From positions 1 to 64,000 of the forward strand of contig NZ_JACFYZ010000007.1 in assembly GCF_015712065.1 (NCBI RefSeq): a stretch of 64,000 bases of DNA. The letters are read 5' to 3'. Positions 10,493-18,584 of this stretch are shown piece by piece. The notes beneath the pieces are model-generated. The model was not told the origin of the DNA. It did not search any database and was given only the letters and a program-made list of their open reading frames with translations. The DNA is from Ectopseudomonas chengduensis (lineage in GTDB: Bacteria > Pseudomonadota > Gammaproteobacteria > Pseudomonadales > Pseudomonadaceae). Every line of letters starts with the position of its first letter. Positions within the stretch are counted from its first letter, which is position 1. Made by a program: the position numbers and the translations under genes.

Positions 10493-11203
10493 ATGAACGC
10501 CAGCTCCGCTTCTCCAACCCGGATCCTCGCTGTCGAGGACGACCCTCTGCTTGCCAGTCACCTGCAATCTCACCTGATGGCCCGTGGTTTCGACGTGACT
10601 CTCAGCCATGACGGCAGTGATGGGTTGCGCTTGGCTGAGAACGAGGATTTCGATCTGATCCTGATGGATATCCTGTTGCCCGGCACCAATGGCCTGGTGG
10701 CGCTGCAGCAATTGCGCCAGCGCCGCAGCGTGCCGGTTCTGCTGATGTCTGCGTTGGGCGATGAGCAGAACCGCATCGCCGGTTTCAGTCAGGGCGCCGA
10801 CGACTATCTGCCCAAGCCCTTCAGCCTGGGCGAGCTGAGCGTTCGCGTGGATGCGATCCTGCGGCGTGTCGCCTATGAGCGCCGCGAGCCGCAGTCGAGT
10901 ACAGAGGGCAACGGATTGCAGTTCGACGAGGGCCGTAGCGATGTGGCCGTTCGTGGCACCTGGGTCGGCCTGACGCCCAGCGAATACCGGGTGCTGGAGC
11001 TGCTCTGGCGGCACAAGGACGAGGCGCTTAGCAAACCTTTCCTTTATCAGCAGGCGCTGCGCCGCGCTTACGCTCAGCACGACCGCAGCCTGGACATGCA
11101 CGTCAGTCATATCCGTCGCAAATTGCAGGCCGTCGGCTACGAGGCCACACGTGTCGACACCGTCTGGGGCAAGGGCTACATCCTGACGCAGGCCGGGGCA
11201 TGA
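10493..11203 (+). CDS. OmpR-family response regulator (PirR/PfeR-like)
   Basis: A 236-residue regulator with an N-terminal receiver and a winged-helix DNA-binding domain. The acidic pocket is VEDDP, the phosphate acceptor is D62 in LILMDILLPG, and the conserved Lys is in LPKPFSLGEL. The C-terminal half has LTPSEYRVLELLWRH and the DRSLDMHVSHIRRKL recognition helix. Its stop overlaps the kinase start (ATGA at 11200-11203). By position next to gacS and before cysM it corresponds to the PirR gene I remember from P. aeruginosa, which controls an enterobactin-type receptor. The upstream ribosome-binding site is weak. Confidence 0.85.
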   Translation: MNASSASPTRILAVEDDPLLASHLQSHLMARGFDVTLSHDGSDGLRLAENEDFDLILMDILLPGTNGLVALQQLRQRRSVPVLLMSALGDEQNRIAGFSQGADDYLPKPFSLGELSVRVDAILRRVAYERREPQSSTEGNGLQFDEGRSDVAVRGTWVGLTPSEYRVLELLWRHKDEALSKPFLYQQALRRAYAQHDRSLDMHVSHIRRKLQAVGYEATRVDTVWGKGYILTQAGA

Positions 11204-12537
11204 ACCTGCCGGGGCGACATTCGCTGCTCTGGCGGCTGGCCGGAGCATTGGCGCTGTTCTGCCTGCTGCTGGTCAGCCTGCATGTGGATGTCGGCCGTGA
11301 GCTGATCGATGCGACCTCCTATCTGCCCGAATCCACCCGGCAGACGCTCAAAGGCTATGCCCGGGAGGCGGAAACGACGTGGCGCGAGGAGGGCACGCCA
11401 GGCGTCGATGCCTTTCTGCAGCGGCTGCAGGAGCGTGAGCAGATCTGGGCGGTGGTGGTTGATCAGCACAAGGACTCGCTGTCCTCGCAAACCTTGACGG
11501 CCGAACAGGCGCAGCGCCTCGATTTCGTGCGCAGATTGGAATTCCCGGTCGGGCGGCCAGGCGGTACGCCGACCTTTTACATTCCTTTCAGCGACGGCAA
11601 TGCCCGGCTGGTGATGGAGTTGCCGCAGCGTTTGAACCCGCGCAAGTACAACGAACTGTGGGAGTTGCTGCTGCAGCGCGTGCTGCCGGCCGTGCTGGCT
11701 GTGGTCGTGGCCGTTCTGCTGTATCGCTTGCTGATCGCTCCGCTGGCGATCCTCAGGCGTCAGGCCGCGGCACTCAGCGCAGGCGACCTGTCTGCTCGGC
11801 TCGGCCCGCAGGTGACACAGCGCAAGGATGAACTGGGTGAGCTGGCACGAACCTTCGATCATATGGCCGAGCGCCTGCAGGGCACCGTGGCGTTCCAGCG
11901 TCAGCTGCTGCGTGACCTATCGCATGAGTTGCGCACGCCGTTGGCCCGCTTGCGCGTGGCGGGGGAGAGCGAACAGGACGTCGAGGCCCTGCGTCAGCGT
12001 CTGGCCCGTGAAGTCGAGGAAATGGAAAAGCTGGTCGGCGATGCGTTGGAGCTGGTCTGGCTGGATACCGAACGGCCCAGCTTGCCGCTGGAAGAAGTGG
12101 ACATCGTCAGGCTCTGGGATGTGCTGAGGGAAAACGCCGGCTTCGAGACCGGCTGGCCCATCGAGCGCATGCCCTGCGAGCTGTCGGCCGATTGCCGGGT
12201 GCTGGGCAATCTCAACGGCCTGGCGCAGGCGCTGGAGAACATCCTGCGCAATGCCATTCGCCACTCGCCGGAGGGCGCAGTGGTGCGCCTGGCCGGACAG
12301 CGCGAAGGGGGCCAATGGCTGTTGTGGATCGAGGACCAGGGGCCGGGCGTCGCCGAGAGCGAGTTGGAGACCATCTTCCGTCCTTTCACCCGCCTTAGCG
12401 CGGCCCGTCCGGGTGGTGACGGTTTCGGCCTGGGGCTGGCCATTGCGCGCAGCATGATCGCTACCCAGGGTGGGCACCTATGGGCAGAGAATGCACGGCC
12501 CGGGCTGCGACTGAAGCTGCGGCTGCAAAGTGTATAG
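11200..12537 (+). CDS. Sensor histidine kinase (PirS/PfeS-like)
   Basis: A 445-residue inner-membrane kinase paired with the preceding regulator. There is a first membrane segment (LLWRLAGALALFCLLLVSL), a periplasmic loop of about 130 residues, a second segment (VLPAVLAVVVAVLLYRLLI), HAMP, HisKA with H242 in RDLSHELRTPLARL, and HATPase with N in ENILRNAIRHSPEG, EDQGPGV and GFGLGLAIA. Cognates sense catecholate siderophores in the periplasm together with the outer-membrane receptor. The target is probably the TonB receptor gene that follows after a 323-base leader with palindromes. The ligand is not determinable from sequence. Confidence 0.87.
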   Translation: MNLPGRHSLLWRLAGALALFCLLLVSLHVDVGRELIDATSYLPESTRQTLKGYAREAETTWREEGTPGVDAFLQRLQEREQIWAVVVDQHKDSLSSQTLTAEQAQRLDFVRRLEFPVGRPGGTPTFYIPFSDGNARLVMELPQRLNPRKYNELWELLLQRVLPAVLAVVVAVLLYRLLIAPLAILRRQAAALSAGDLSARLGPQVTQRKDELGELARTFDHMAERLQGTVAFQRQLLRDLSHELRTPLARLRVAGESEQDVEALRQRLAREVEEMEKLVGDALELVWLDTERPSLPLEEVDIVRLWDVLRENAGFETGWPIERMPCELSADCRVLGNLNGLAQALENILRNAIRHSPEGAVVRLAGQREGGQWLLWIEDQGPGVAESELETIFRPFTRLSAARPGGDGFGLGLAIARSMIATQGGHLWAENARPGLRLKLRLQSV

Positions 12538-12860
12538 TTCGTAAATTATATTTACTCTCAAATGTAAATTCTTACTATTTGCGTCTGAACCGACAGGGCC
12601 GGCAAGTAGTAGCGCTTCTTTTTCTTCCTAGTGCTCGCTCTCGATGGCGTGTTGTCCATCCGAGGCTTTGCCACGGCCCTTTCGATTGGTTTCGGCCATC
12701 TGCTCCCGCTGACCACGGCGGAGCTTGGCGCCGATGTTCCGAGTTGGGTCAGCCAGCGAAGCCTATGTCCGGGGGAGTGCAGGGTTCGAGTTCCTGTGCA
12801 GGACGGCCGCTGGCAACAAGCCGACAACTCGATTTACCTTGATCACTGGGAGCAATCCAC
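12538..12860 (+). promoter_or_regulatory. Leader and operator region of the TonB receptor gene
   Basis: This 323-base gap begins with an AT-rich patch holding a near-perfect palindrome GTAAAT-TAT-ATTTAC (12541-12555) and a further GTAAAT half-site with an ATTTGC at 12564-12582. Tandem half-sites of this kind are plausible binding sites for the upstream two-component regulator. The remaining bases (12585-12848) are GC-rich with no convincing gene. A GGGAG sequence lies eight bases before the receptor ATG. Confidence 0.5.
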
Positions 12861-14945
12861 ATGTCACTCAACCAGCGACGCCTCGCTGCATCGTCTCGGC
12901 CTCGATTCAAGAAAACCCTGCTGGCTGTCACGCTGGCCTCGCTGGCCTGTTCGGCGGGTGCCGAGGAAAAATCCGAGCAACTGGAGCTTGGGGCGGTAGT
13001 GGTCACCGCTACGGGCTTTGAGCAAAGCGTCAAGGATGCGCCTGCCGCCATCACGGTCATCTCCGCAGAAGAACTGAAGAAGCGCTCCTATACCGATATC
13101 ACCGACGCGCTGAAGAATGTGGCTGGGGTGCAGATTGCCGGTGGCGGCGTGGAACGCTCGATCCAGATCCGCGGCATGACCTCGGGCTATACGCTGTTTC
13201 TGGTCGATGGGCGGCCGATGCAGGGCAACGACTCCTTCGGCCTCAACGGTACCCAGAACGGTACGCCGATCAATTTCCTGCCACCCATCGAGGCGATCGA
13301 GCGCATCGAAGTCATTCGTGGTCCGGCTTCGTCCTTGTATGGCTCCGATGCCATGGGCGGGGTGATCAACATCATCACCAAGAAAATCCGCAACGAGTTC
13401 GCCGGTAGCGTCACCACCGAGTACAGCCTGGCCGATAGCGCCAACAAGGTGAACGAGGACGGTTATCAGACTAGTGCCTACCTGAATGCGCCGCTGATCG
13501 AGGACGTGCTGGCCTTGCAGGTCAACGGTTCCTTCCTGCACCAGGACGAAAGCCATTTCCTCGGCGGTGACGACAGCGCTGCCTCTGACCCCAGGTACAG
13601 AAGAAGCAACCTGGGCGGCAAGCTGGGTTGGAACATCGACGAGCAGAACCTGGTCACCTTCAACTACAACGAAGCGCTGCAACGCCGTTGGGCCAATCCG
13701 GGCAAGAGCATCGACGTGGCCGACGAGCCGAGCTACAACGAGTCGATCTTCAAGACCTACGCCATTACCCACGAAGGGCGTTACGACAACCTGCTGCTGG
13801 ATACCTACGTCAACTACGACACCTCGGAGAACCCGACGCGAGTCAACGCCAATACCGGCAATGGCATCGAGTACAACGTGCTGACGGCCAACACCCAGGC
13901 GACCTATTTCCTCGGCTCCCATGCACTGACAGGTGGCCTGACCCACAAGTACGAAGAGCTCAAGGACGGTGCCAGCAGCGGCCTGCGTCCACCGGTCGTG
14001 CCGGTTGCCGATGCCGTAGTGGAGATGGAGCGCTACCAGAATTCGATCTTCCTGGAAGACAACTGGAGCCTGAGCGACGACCTGTCGCTGACCCTCAGTG
14101 CCCGCTACGACGACAACGAGGCGTTCGGCAGCGAAGTCAGTCCCAAGGTCTATGCCGTGTATCACCTGACCGAGAACTTCACCCTCAAGGGCGGCGTGAC
14201 CTCCGGTTACAAGGCGCCCAGCCTACGCCAGGCTGCAACCGATTTTGGCTCCAGCTCAAGGGGCGGCGTAATCATCGGTAACCCCGAGCTGACGCCGGAG
14301 ACCAGCCTCAACCGCGAGATCGGCATCGGCTACGAAAACTTCGATCTGGGCCTCAACACGACCCTGACTGTCTACCAGACCGACTACAAGGACAAGATCA
14401 ACCGCACTGGTCGTGTCTGCCAGCCGAACGTGCCCTGCGTATACAACGGCACCACCTACCCGGCGCATCAGTACGGCTACACCGCCTACGAGAACGTGGA
14501 CGAGGCGGAGCTCAGGGGCGTTGAGTTCACCCTGGATTACCAGCTGCTCGACAACCTGATGTACCGCCACAGCTACACCTACACCAGCACGGAGCAGAAG
14601 ACCGGTCAGTACAAGGGTGAGCCGCTCAACGACATGGCCAAGCACATGTTCAACGTCTCGTTGGACTGGCAGGCCATGGACAAATTGAACCTCTGGACTC
14701 AGCTCAACTACCGGGGCGAGACATCCGGCCGCTGGCAGACCGGCACCAGTGGTGCTGCCAGCAACGGCGTGACCTACCCGTCCTATACCTTCGCCGATGT
14801 CGGCCTGGTGTACAGGCCGACCAAGGACCTCAGCCTGAAGTTCGGTGTGTACAACGTCACCAACAAGGAAGTCACCACCGACGATGACTACGCCTACAAC
14901 CTCGATGGCAGGCGGTACGTGTTCGGTCTGACGCAGAACTTCTGA
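12861..14945 (+). CDS. TonB-dependent siderophore receptor, CirA-like
   Basis: A 694-residue outer-membrane receptor. It has an N-terminal signal (FKKTLLAVTLASLACSAGA), a TonB-box-like AVVVTA, a plug domain with VKDAPAAITVISAEEL and SSLYGSDAMGGVINIITKK, and a 22-strand barrel ending in aromatic F (GRRYVFGLTQNF). The plug motif SLYGSDA-x-GGV resembles the catecholate receptor CirA rather than FepA/PfeA, which have RYGNGAAGGVV. It sits where P. aeruginosa, as I recall, has pirA. A substrate such as a catechol siderophore or its breakdown products is likely but unproven. A hairpin follows at 14964. Confidence 0.87.
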   Translation: MSLNQRRLAASSRPRFKKTLLAVTLASLACSAGAEEKSEQLELGAVVVTATGFEQSVKDAPAAITVISAEELKKRSYTDITDALKNVAGVQIAGGGVERSIQIRGMTSGYTLFLVDGRPMQGNDSFGLNGTQNGTPINFLPPIEAIERIEVIRGPASSLYGSDAMGGVINIITKKIRNEFAGSVTTEYSLADSANKVNEDGYQTSAYLNAPLIEDVLALQVNGSFLHQDESHFLGGDDSAASDPRYRRSNLGGKLGWNIDEQNLVTFNYNEALQRRWANPGKSIDVADEPSYNESIFKTYAITHEGRYDNLLLDTYVNYDTSENPTRVNANTGNGIEYNVLTANTQATYFLGSHALTGGLTHKYEELKDGASSGLRPPVVPVADAVVEMERYQNSIFLEDNWSLSDDLSLTLSARYDDNEAFGSEVSPKVYAVYHLTENFTLKGGVTSGYKAPSLRQAATDFGSSSRGGVIIGNPELTPETSLNREIGIGYENFDLGLNTTLTVYQTDYKDKINRTGRVCQPNVPCVYNGTTYPAHQYGYTAYENVDEAELRGVEFTLDYQLLDNLMYRHSYTYTSTEQKTGQYKGEPLNDMAKHMFNVSLDWQAMDKLNLWTQLNYRGETSGRWQTGTSGAASNGVTYPSYTFADVGLVYRPTKDLSLKFGVYNVTNKEVTTDDDYAYNLDGRRYVFGLTQNF

Positions 14946-14963
14946 TCCGCAGCGCCTTAATCA

Positions 14964-14991
14964 GGCCGCCCTGGAGCCTCTCCGGGTGGCC
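14964..14991 (+). terminator. Weak terminator hairpin after the TonB receptor
   Basis: Stem GGCCGCCC/GGGTGGCC (one G-T pair) with a 12-base loop, followed by only a short TTT. It may partly separate the receptor from the binding-protein gene. Confidence 0.45.
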
Positions 14992-15056
14992 TTTGCCGCC
15001 AGTTCCTAGCGCGCCGCTACGGCATCCACGAATACTCAAAAAGTGAGGAAAGCGAT

Positions 15057-16022
15057 ATGACGCTGTTCAAGCGTACCCTGATCAACCTGTTGCACCTTGG
15101 CGCGCTGATGTGCGCCGTGTCAGCCGCCCAGGCCGCCTACCCGCTGGCCATCGAACATGGCCAGGGCAAGCTGACACTGAACGAGGCGCCCAAGCGCGTC
15201 GCCGTTTTCGATCTGGGCGTACTCGACACGCTCGATGCCCTTGGCATCGCCGCCGCTGGCGTGCCGCAGATGGCCGGGCCGGCTTATCTGAAAGCACAAT
15301 ACGCAGGACGCGAGAGCGTCAACATCGGCACCCTGTTCGAGCCGGATCAGGCGGCATTGCAACGCCTCAAGCCTGACCTGATCATCATCGGCGGTCGTTC
15401 CAGCAATCAGTTCGAGGCGCTTTCGGTGCTGGCGCCGACCATCGACCTGAGCATCGCTCCCGACCAGTTCCTGGTGGGTGTTCAGAACAATCTGCAACTG
15501 TTGGGCGAAATCTTCGACAAGCAGGAGCAGGCTGCGCAGCTGCAAGCGCAACTGAACAAGGAGCTGGCTGCGGTTCATGCAAAGTCTGCCGGCCTGAGCT
15601 CGCTGACGCTATTCACCGTCAACGACGCGCTGATGCTGCATGCACCGGGCGAGCGTTTCGGCATGCTCGATGAAGTGCTGGGTACTCGTTCTGTGGTCGA
15701 GCCGGTGGACCCGGCGAGCGTGGCGCAGGTGCGTCCGGCGCCTGATTCGCCCGAGGCCAGGCAACTGCGCGAGCGGCAGAAGGTGCGCCTGGAGGTGGCG
15801 TTGAAAGAACAGCCGCAGTGGTTGGTGATCCTCGACCGTGGTGCGGCAACCGGCGGCGAAGGCAAGGCCGACGAGACGCTGGGCAAGCATGCCGGTATAG
15901 CAGCCAGCAAGGCCTGGGCCGATGGCAAGGTGTTCTATCTCGAGCCAGCGACCTGGTATATCACCACTGGTGGCTATCAGGGCCTGATGAGCACTCTGAA
16001 GGCTTTCGCTGCCGCGCAATAA
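15057..16022 (+). CDS. Siderophore ABC-transporter substrate-binding protein (orphan)
   Basis: A 321-residue periplasmic binding protein of the FatB/CeuE/YclQ class. Features are a signal peptide (TLINLLHLGALMCAVSAAQA), no lipobox Cys, PKRVAVFDLGVLDTLDALGI, LKPDLIIIGGRSS, and a C-terminal lobe with WLVILDRGAATGGEG and YITTGGYQG. Proteins of this class bind Fe-catecholate siderophores. No permease or ATPase gene lies nearby: the next gene is cysM. It must borrow a transporter encoded elsewhere or act alone. The start follows GAGGAAA by six bases. Confidence 0.88.
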   Translation: MTLFKRTLINLLHLGALMCAVSAAQAAYPLAIEHGQGKLTLNEAPKRVAVFDLGVLDTLDALGIAAAGVPQMAGPAYLKAQYAGRESVNIGTLFEPDQAALQRLKPDLIIIGGRSSNQFEALSVLAPTIDLSIAPDQFLVGVQNNLQLLGEIFDKQEQAAQLQAQLNKELAAVHAKSAGLSSLTLFTVNDALMLHAPGERFGMLDEVLGTRSVVEPVDPASVAQVRPAPDSPEARQLRERQKVRLEVALKEQPQWLVILDRGAATGGEGKADETLGKHAGIAASKAWADGKVFYLEPATWYITTGGYQGLMSTLKAFAAAQ

Positions 16023-16037
16023 AGAAGTGGCGTATGG

Positions 16038-16086
16038 CCCGGATGCAGTCCGGGTCACTACCAGACAATCCCGGATTGCATCCGGG
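16038..16086. repeat. Palindromic intergenic repeat
   Basis: Two 17-base arms, each starting CCCGGATGCA or its complement, form a stem with a single mismatch and a 15-base loop. Each arm also contains a smaller CCCGGA/TCCGGG repeat. This CCCGGATGCAATCCGGG-type sequence is a dispersed hairpin repeat in Pseudomonas genomes. It lies after the binding-protein gene, without a T-run. Confidence 0.65.
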
Positions 16087-16186
16087 GCAAGGCTTGATCA
16101 CCGCCTGCAACCGATCATGGCGTGATGAAGCGACGGGTTCGGCGTATCATGATGCCCCTTCGCGTCAGTCTGGATTCGAGCGACCC

Positions 16187-17092
16187 ATGACCCTGCAATT
16201 CCCCACCATTGCCGACTGCATCGGCAATACCCCCCTGGTACGCCTGCAACGCCTGGGCGGTGAAACCAGCAACACCCTGCTGGTCAAGCTGGAAGGCAAC
16301 AACCCGGCCGGTTCGGTAAAGGATCGTCCGGCACTGTCGATGATCAACCGCGCCGAGTTGCGTGGCGATATCCAGCCTGGCGATACCCTGATCGAAGCCA
16401 CCAGCGGCAACACCGGCATTGCCCTGGCGATGGCGGCGGCGATCAAGGGCTACAAGATGATCCTGATCATGCCGGACAACTCCACCGCCGAGCGCAAGTG
16501 GGCGATGACCGCCTATGGTGCCGAGCTGATCCTGGTCAGCAAGGAGGAGGGCATGGAGGGCGCTCGTGATCTGGCCGAGCGGCTGCAGGCCGAAGGGCGC
16601 GGCAAGGTGCTCGACCAGTTCGCCAACGGTGACAACCCCGAGGCGCACTACAGCGGCACCGGCCCGGAAATCTGGCGCCAGACCGGCGGAACCATCACCC
16701 ACTTCATCAGCTCCATGGGCACCACCGGCACCATCATGGGTACCTCGCGCTACCTCAAGGAGCAGAACCCGGCGATCCAGATCGTCGGGCTGCAGCCGCA
16801 GGAAGGCTCGGCCATCCCCGGCATCCGTCGCTGGCCGCAGGAGTACCTGCCGAAGATCTATCAGGCCGAACGTGTCGATCAGGTGATGGACATGGGCCAG
16901 GCCGAGGCTGAGCACGTCATGCGGCGCCTGGCGCGGGAAGAGGGCATCTTCTGCGGCGTTTCGTCCGGCGGTTCGGTGGCCGGCATGCTGCGCCTGTCGC
17001 AACAGGTGGAGAACGCGGTGCTGGTGGCGATCATCTGCGACCGTGGCGACCGTTACCTGTCCACCGGCGTTTACGAAGAACCGGCGCACTGA
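16187..17092 (+). CDS. cysM: Cysteine synthase B (O-acetylserine sulfhydrylase)
   Basis: A 301-residue PLP enzyme that makes cysteine from O-acetylserine and sulfide or thiosulfate. The PLP lysine is K45 in [12 protein letters not shown], the substrate loop is [10 protein letters not shown] (71-80), and the phosphate cradle is SSMGTTGT. The [11 protein letters not shown] segment binds the pyridine ring. CysM-type features are the [16 protein letters not shown] region and the short length. The start is the ATG at 16187; longer frames run into the upstream repeat. It overlaps the next gene (rlmD) by one base, so the two are translationally coupled. Confidence 0.96.
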   Translation: MTLQFPTIADCIGNTPLVRLQRLGGETSNTLLVKLEGNNPAGSVKDRPALSMINRAELRGDIQPGDTLIEATSGNTGIALAMAAAIKGYKMILIMPDNSTAERKWAMTAYGAELILVSKEEGMEGARDLAERLQAEGRGKVLDQFANGDNPEAHYSGTGPEIWRQTGGTITHFISSMGTTGTIMGTSRYLKEQNPAIQIVGLQPQEGSAIPGIRRWPQEYLPKIYQAERVDQVMDMGQAEAEHVMRRLAREEGIFCGVSSGGSVAGMLRLSQQVENAVLVAIICDRGDRYLSTGVYEEPAH

Positions 17093-18450
17093 TGGCCAGA
17101 CGCAGCTCCAACCTGCGCTTTCAGCCCAGCGGCGGCAGCCGTGCGGCGCAGGTTCCGGTCGGCAAGAAGCAGAAGCTCGCCATCGAGCGCCTGGCCGGTG
17201 ACGGTCGCGGCATCGCCTTCGAAGGCGGGCGCACCTGGTTCGTCAGTGGCGCCCTGGCCGGCGAGCAGGTCGAGGCGCGGGTACTCAGTGCCCGCAGCCA
17301 GACCGTCGAGGCGCGCGCCGAACGCATCATCGCCGCCAGCAGCGAGCGCCGTGCGGCGCCCTGCATTCATGCTGACCGCTGCGGCGGCTGCAACCTGCAG
17401 CACATGCCCCACGCCGATCAGTTGGCCCTGAAACAGCGCACGCTGGCCGAGCAGCTTTCACGCCTGGGCGGCGTGCAGCCGGATGAGTGGGCAGCGCCGC
17501 TGGCCGGTCCCGAGTTCGGCTATCGCCGCCGCGCGCGTGTTGCCGTGCGCTGGGACGCCAAGGCGCGTCAACTGCAGGTCGGCTTTCGCGCAGAGGCCAG
17601 CCAGGACATTGTCGCCATCGACGAGTGCCTGGTGCTGGTACAGCCTTTGCAGCCTATTTTCAGCGCGTTGCCGGCGTTGCTGCGCAGCCTGGAAAAGCCG
17701 CAGGCAGTCGGGCACGTGGAACTCTTCAGTGGTACTGCCGAAGCGTTGCTGCTGCGGCACACGGCAGCGCTGGCGGAGGCTGATCTGAGCCGTCTGCGCG
17801 CATTCTGCAGCGAGCATCGCGCGCAGCTGTGGCTACAGGGTGAAGGACAACCGCAGCCTGATGAGCAGAGCGCCGAGCTGGGCTTTGAGTTGCAACGCTG
17901 GCACCTGCGACTGTCTTATCGGCCTGGCGATTTTGTGCAGGTCAATGGTCTGGTCAACGAGGCGATGGTCGCTCAGGCGCTAGACTGGTTGGCAGTGCAA
18001 CCTGGTGAGCGGGTGCTGGATCTGTTCTGCGGCCTGGGTAATTTCGCCCTGCCGCTGGCGCGTCAGGCTGCTGAAGTGGTGGCTGTGGAAGGTGTCGAGG
18101 CGATGGTGCAGCGGGCCGCTGGCAACGCACACAACAATGGCTTGGACAATGCGCACTTTTTCCGTGCCGATCTGTCCAACCCGCTGGTCTCCGAGGCCTG
18201 GGCGCGTGGCGGTTTTACCGCGGTGCTGCTCGACCCGCCACGCGATGGCGCGTTGCAGGCGGTGCGTGGGATGAGTGAGTTGGGTGCGCGGCGCCTGGTC
18301 TACGTCTCCTGCAATCCGACCACCCTGGCGCGCGATGCGGCTGAGTTGGTGCAGCAGGGCTATCGCCTGCGCCGCGCCGGGATTCTCGACATGTTCGCGC
18401 AGACGGCGCATGTCGAGGCGATGGCTCTATTCGAGAAACCCGAGATTTAG
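17092..18450 (+). CDS. rlmD: 23S rRNA (uracil-1939-C5)-methyltransferase RlmD
   Basis: A 452-residue SAM-dependent methylase of the TrmA/RumA family. It begins with a TRAM-type RNA-binding domain (residues about 22-82). Iron-sulfur cysteines C91, C97 and C100 occur in [10 protein letters not shown], with a fourth in IDECLV near residue 178. The SAM motif is [16 protein letters not shown], followed by DPPRDGAL and the catalytic Cys in [12 protein letters not shown]. It shares an operon with cysM upstream (one-base overlap) and is 134 bases before relA. The P. aeruginosa order cysM-rlmD-relA is the same. Confidence 0.95.
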   Translation: MARRSSNLRFQPSGGSRAAQVPVGKKQKLAIERLAGDGRGIAFEGGRTWFVSGALAGEQVEARVLSARSQTVEARAERIIAASSERRAAPCIHADRCGGCNLQHMPHADQLALKQRTLAEQLSRLGGVQPDEWAAPLAGPEFGYRRRARVAVRWDAKARQLQVGFRAEASQDIVAIDECLVLVQPLQPIFSALPALLRSLEKPQAVGHVELFSGTAEALLLRHTAALAEADLSRLRAFCSEHRAQLWLQGEGQPQPDEQSAELGFELQRWHLRLSYRPGDFVQVNGLVNEAMVAQALDWLAVQPGERVLDLFCGLGNFALPLARQAAEVVAVEGVEAMVQRAAGNAHNNGLDNAHFFRADLSNPLVSEAWARGGFTAVLLDPPRDGALQAVRGMSELGARRLVYVSCNPTTLARDAAELVQQGYRLRRAGILDMFAQTAHVEAMALFEKPEI

Positions 18451-18584
18451 GTCTTGGGCCAAAGCGGTACGTTCGGTACCGCAGGGATGTGCAGGATGCG
18501 CATTCTTTCAGTTAATCCGACCGGCTCAGAGAAGGCCGGCGACTGCTCGGTGCGACCTATGCGCGCCGTAGGGAAGGTAAGACG

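Noticed and set aside
12780..12796. T-arm-like sequence (CAGGG, TTCGAGT, TCCTG) suggesting a tRNA or tRNA remnant
   Set aside because: No matching acceptor stem, anticodon arm or CCA is found at proper distances, so it is chance or part of the leader.
16038..16086. Attenuator or riboswitch-like hairpin before cysM
   Set aside because: The arms match a dispersed CCCGGATGCA-type Pseudomonas repeat, there is no T-run, and nothing in it resembles a known cysteine-linked regulator.
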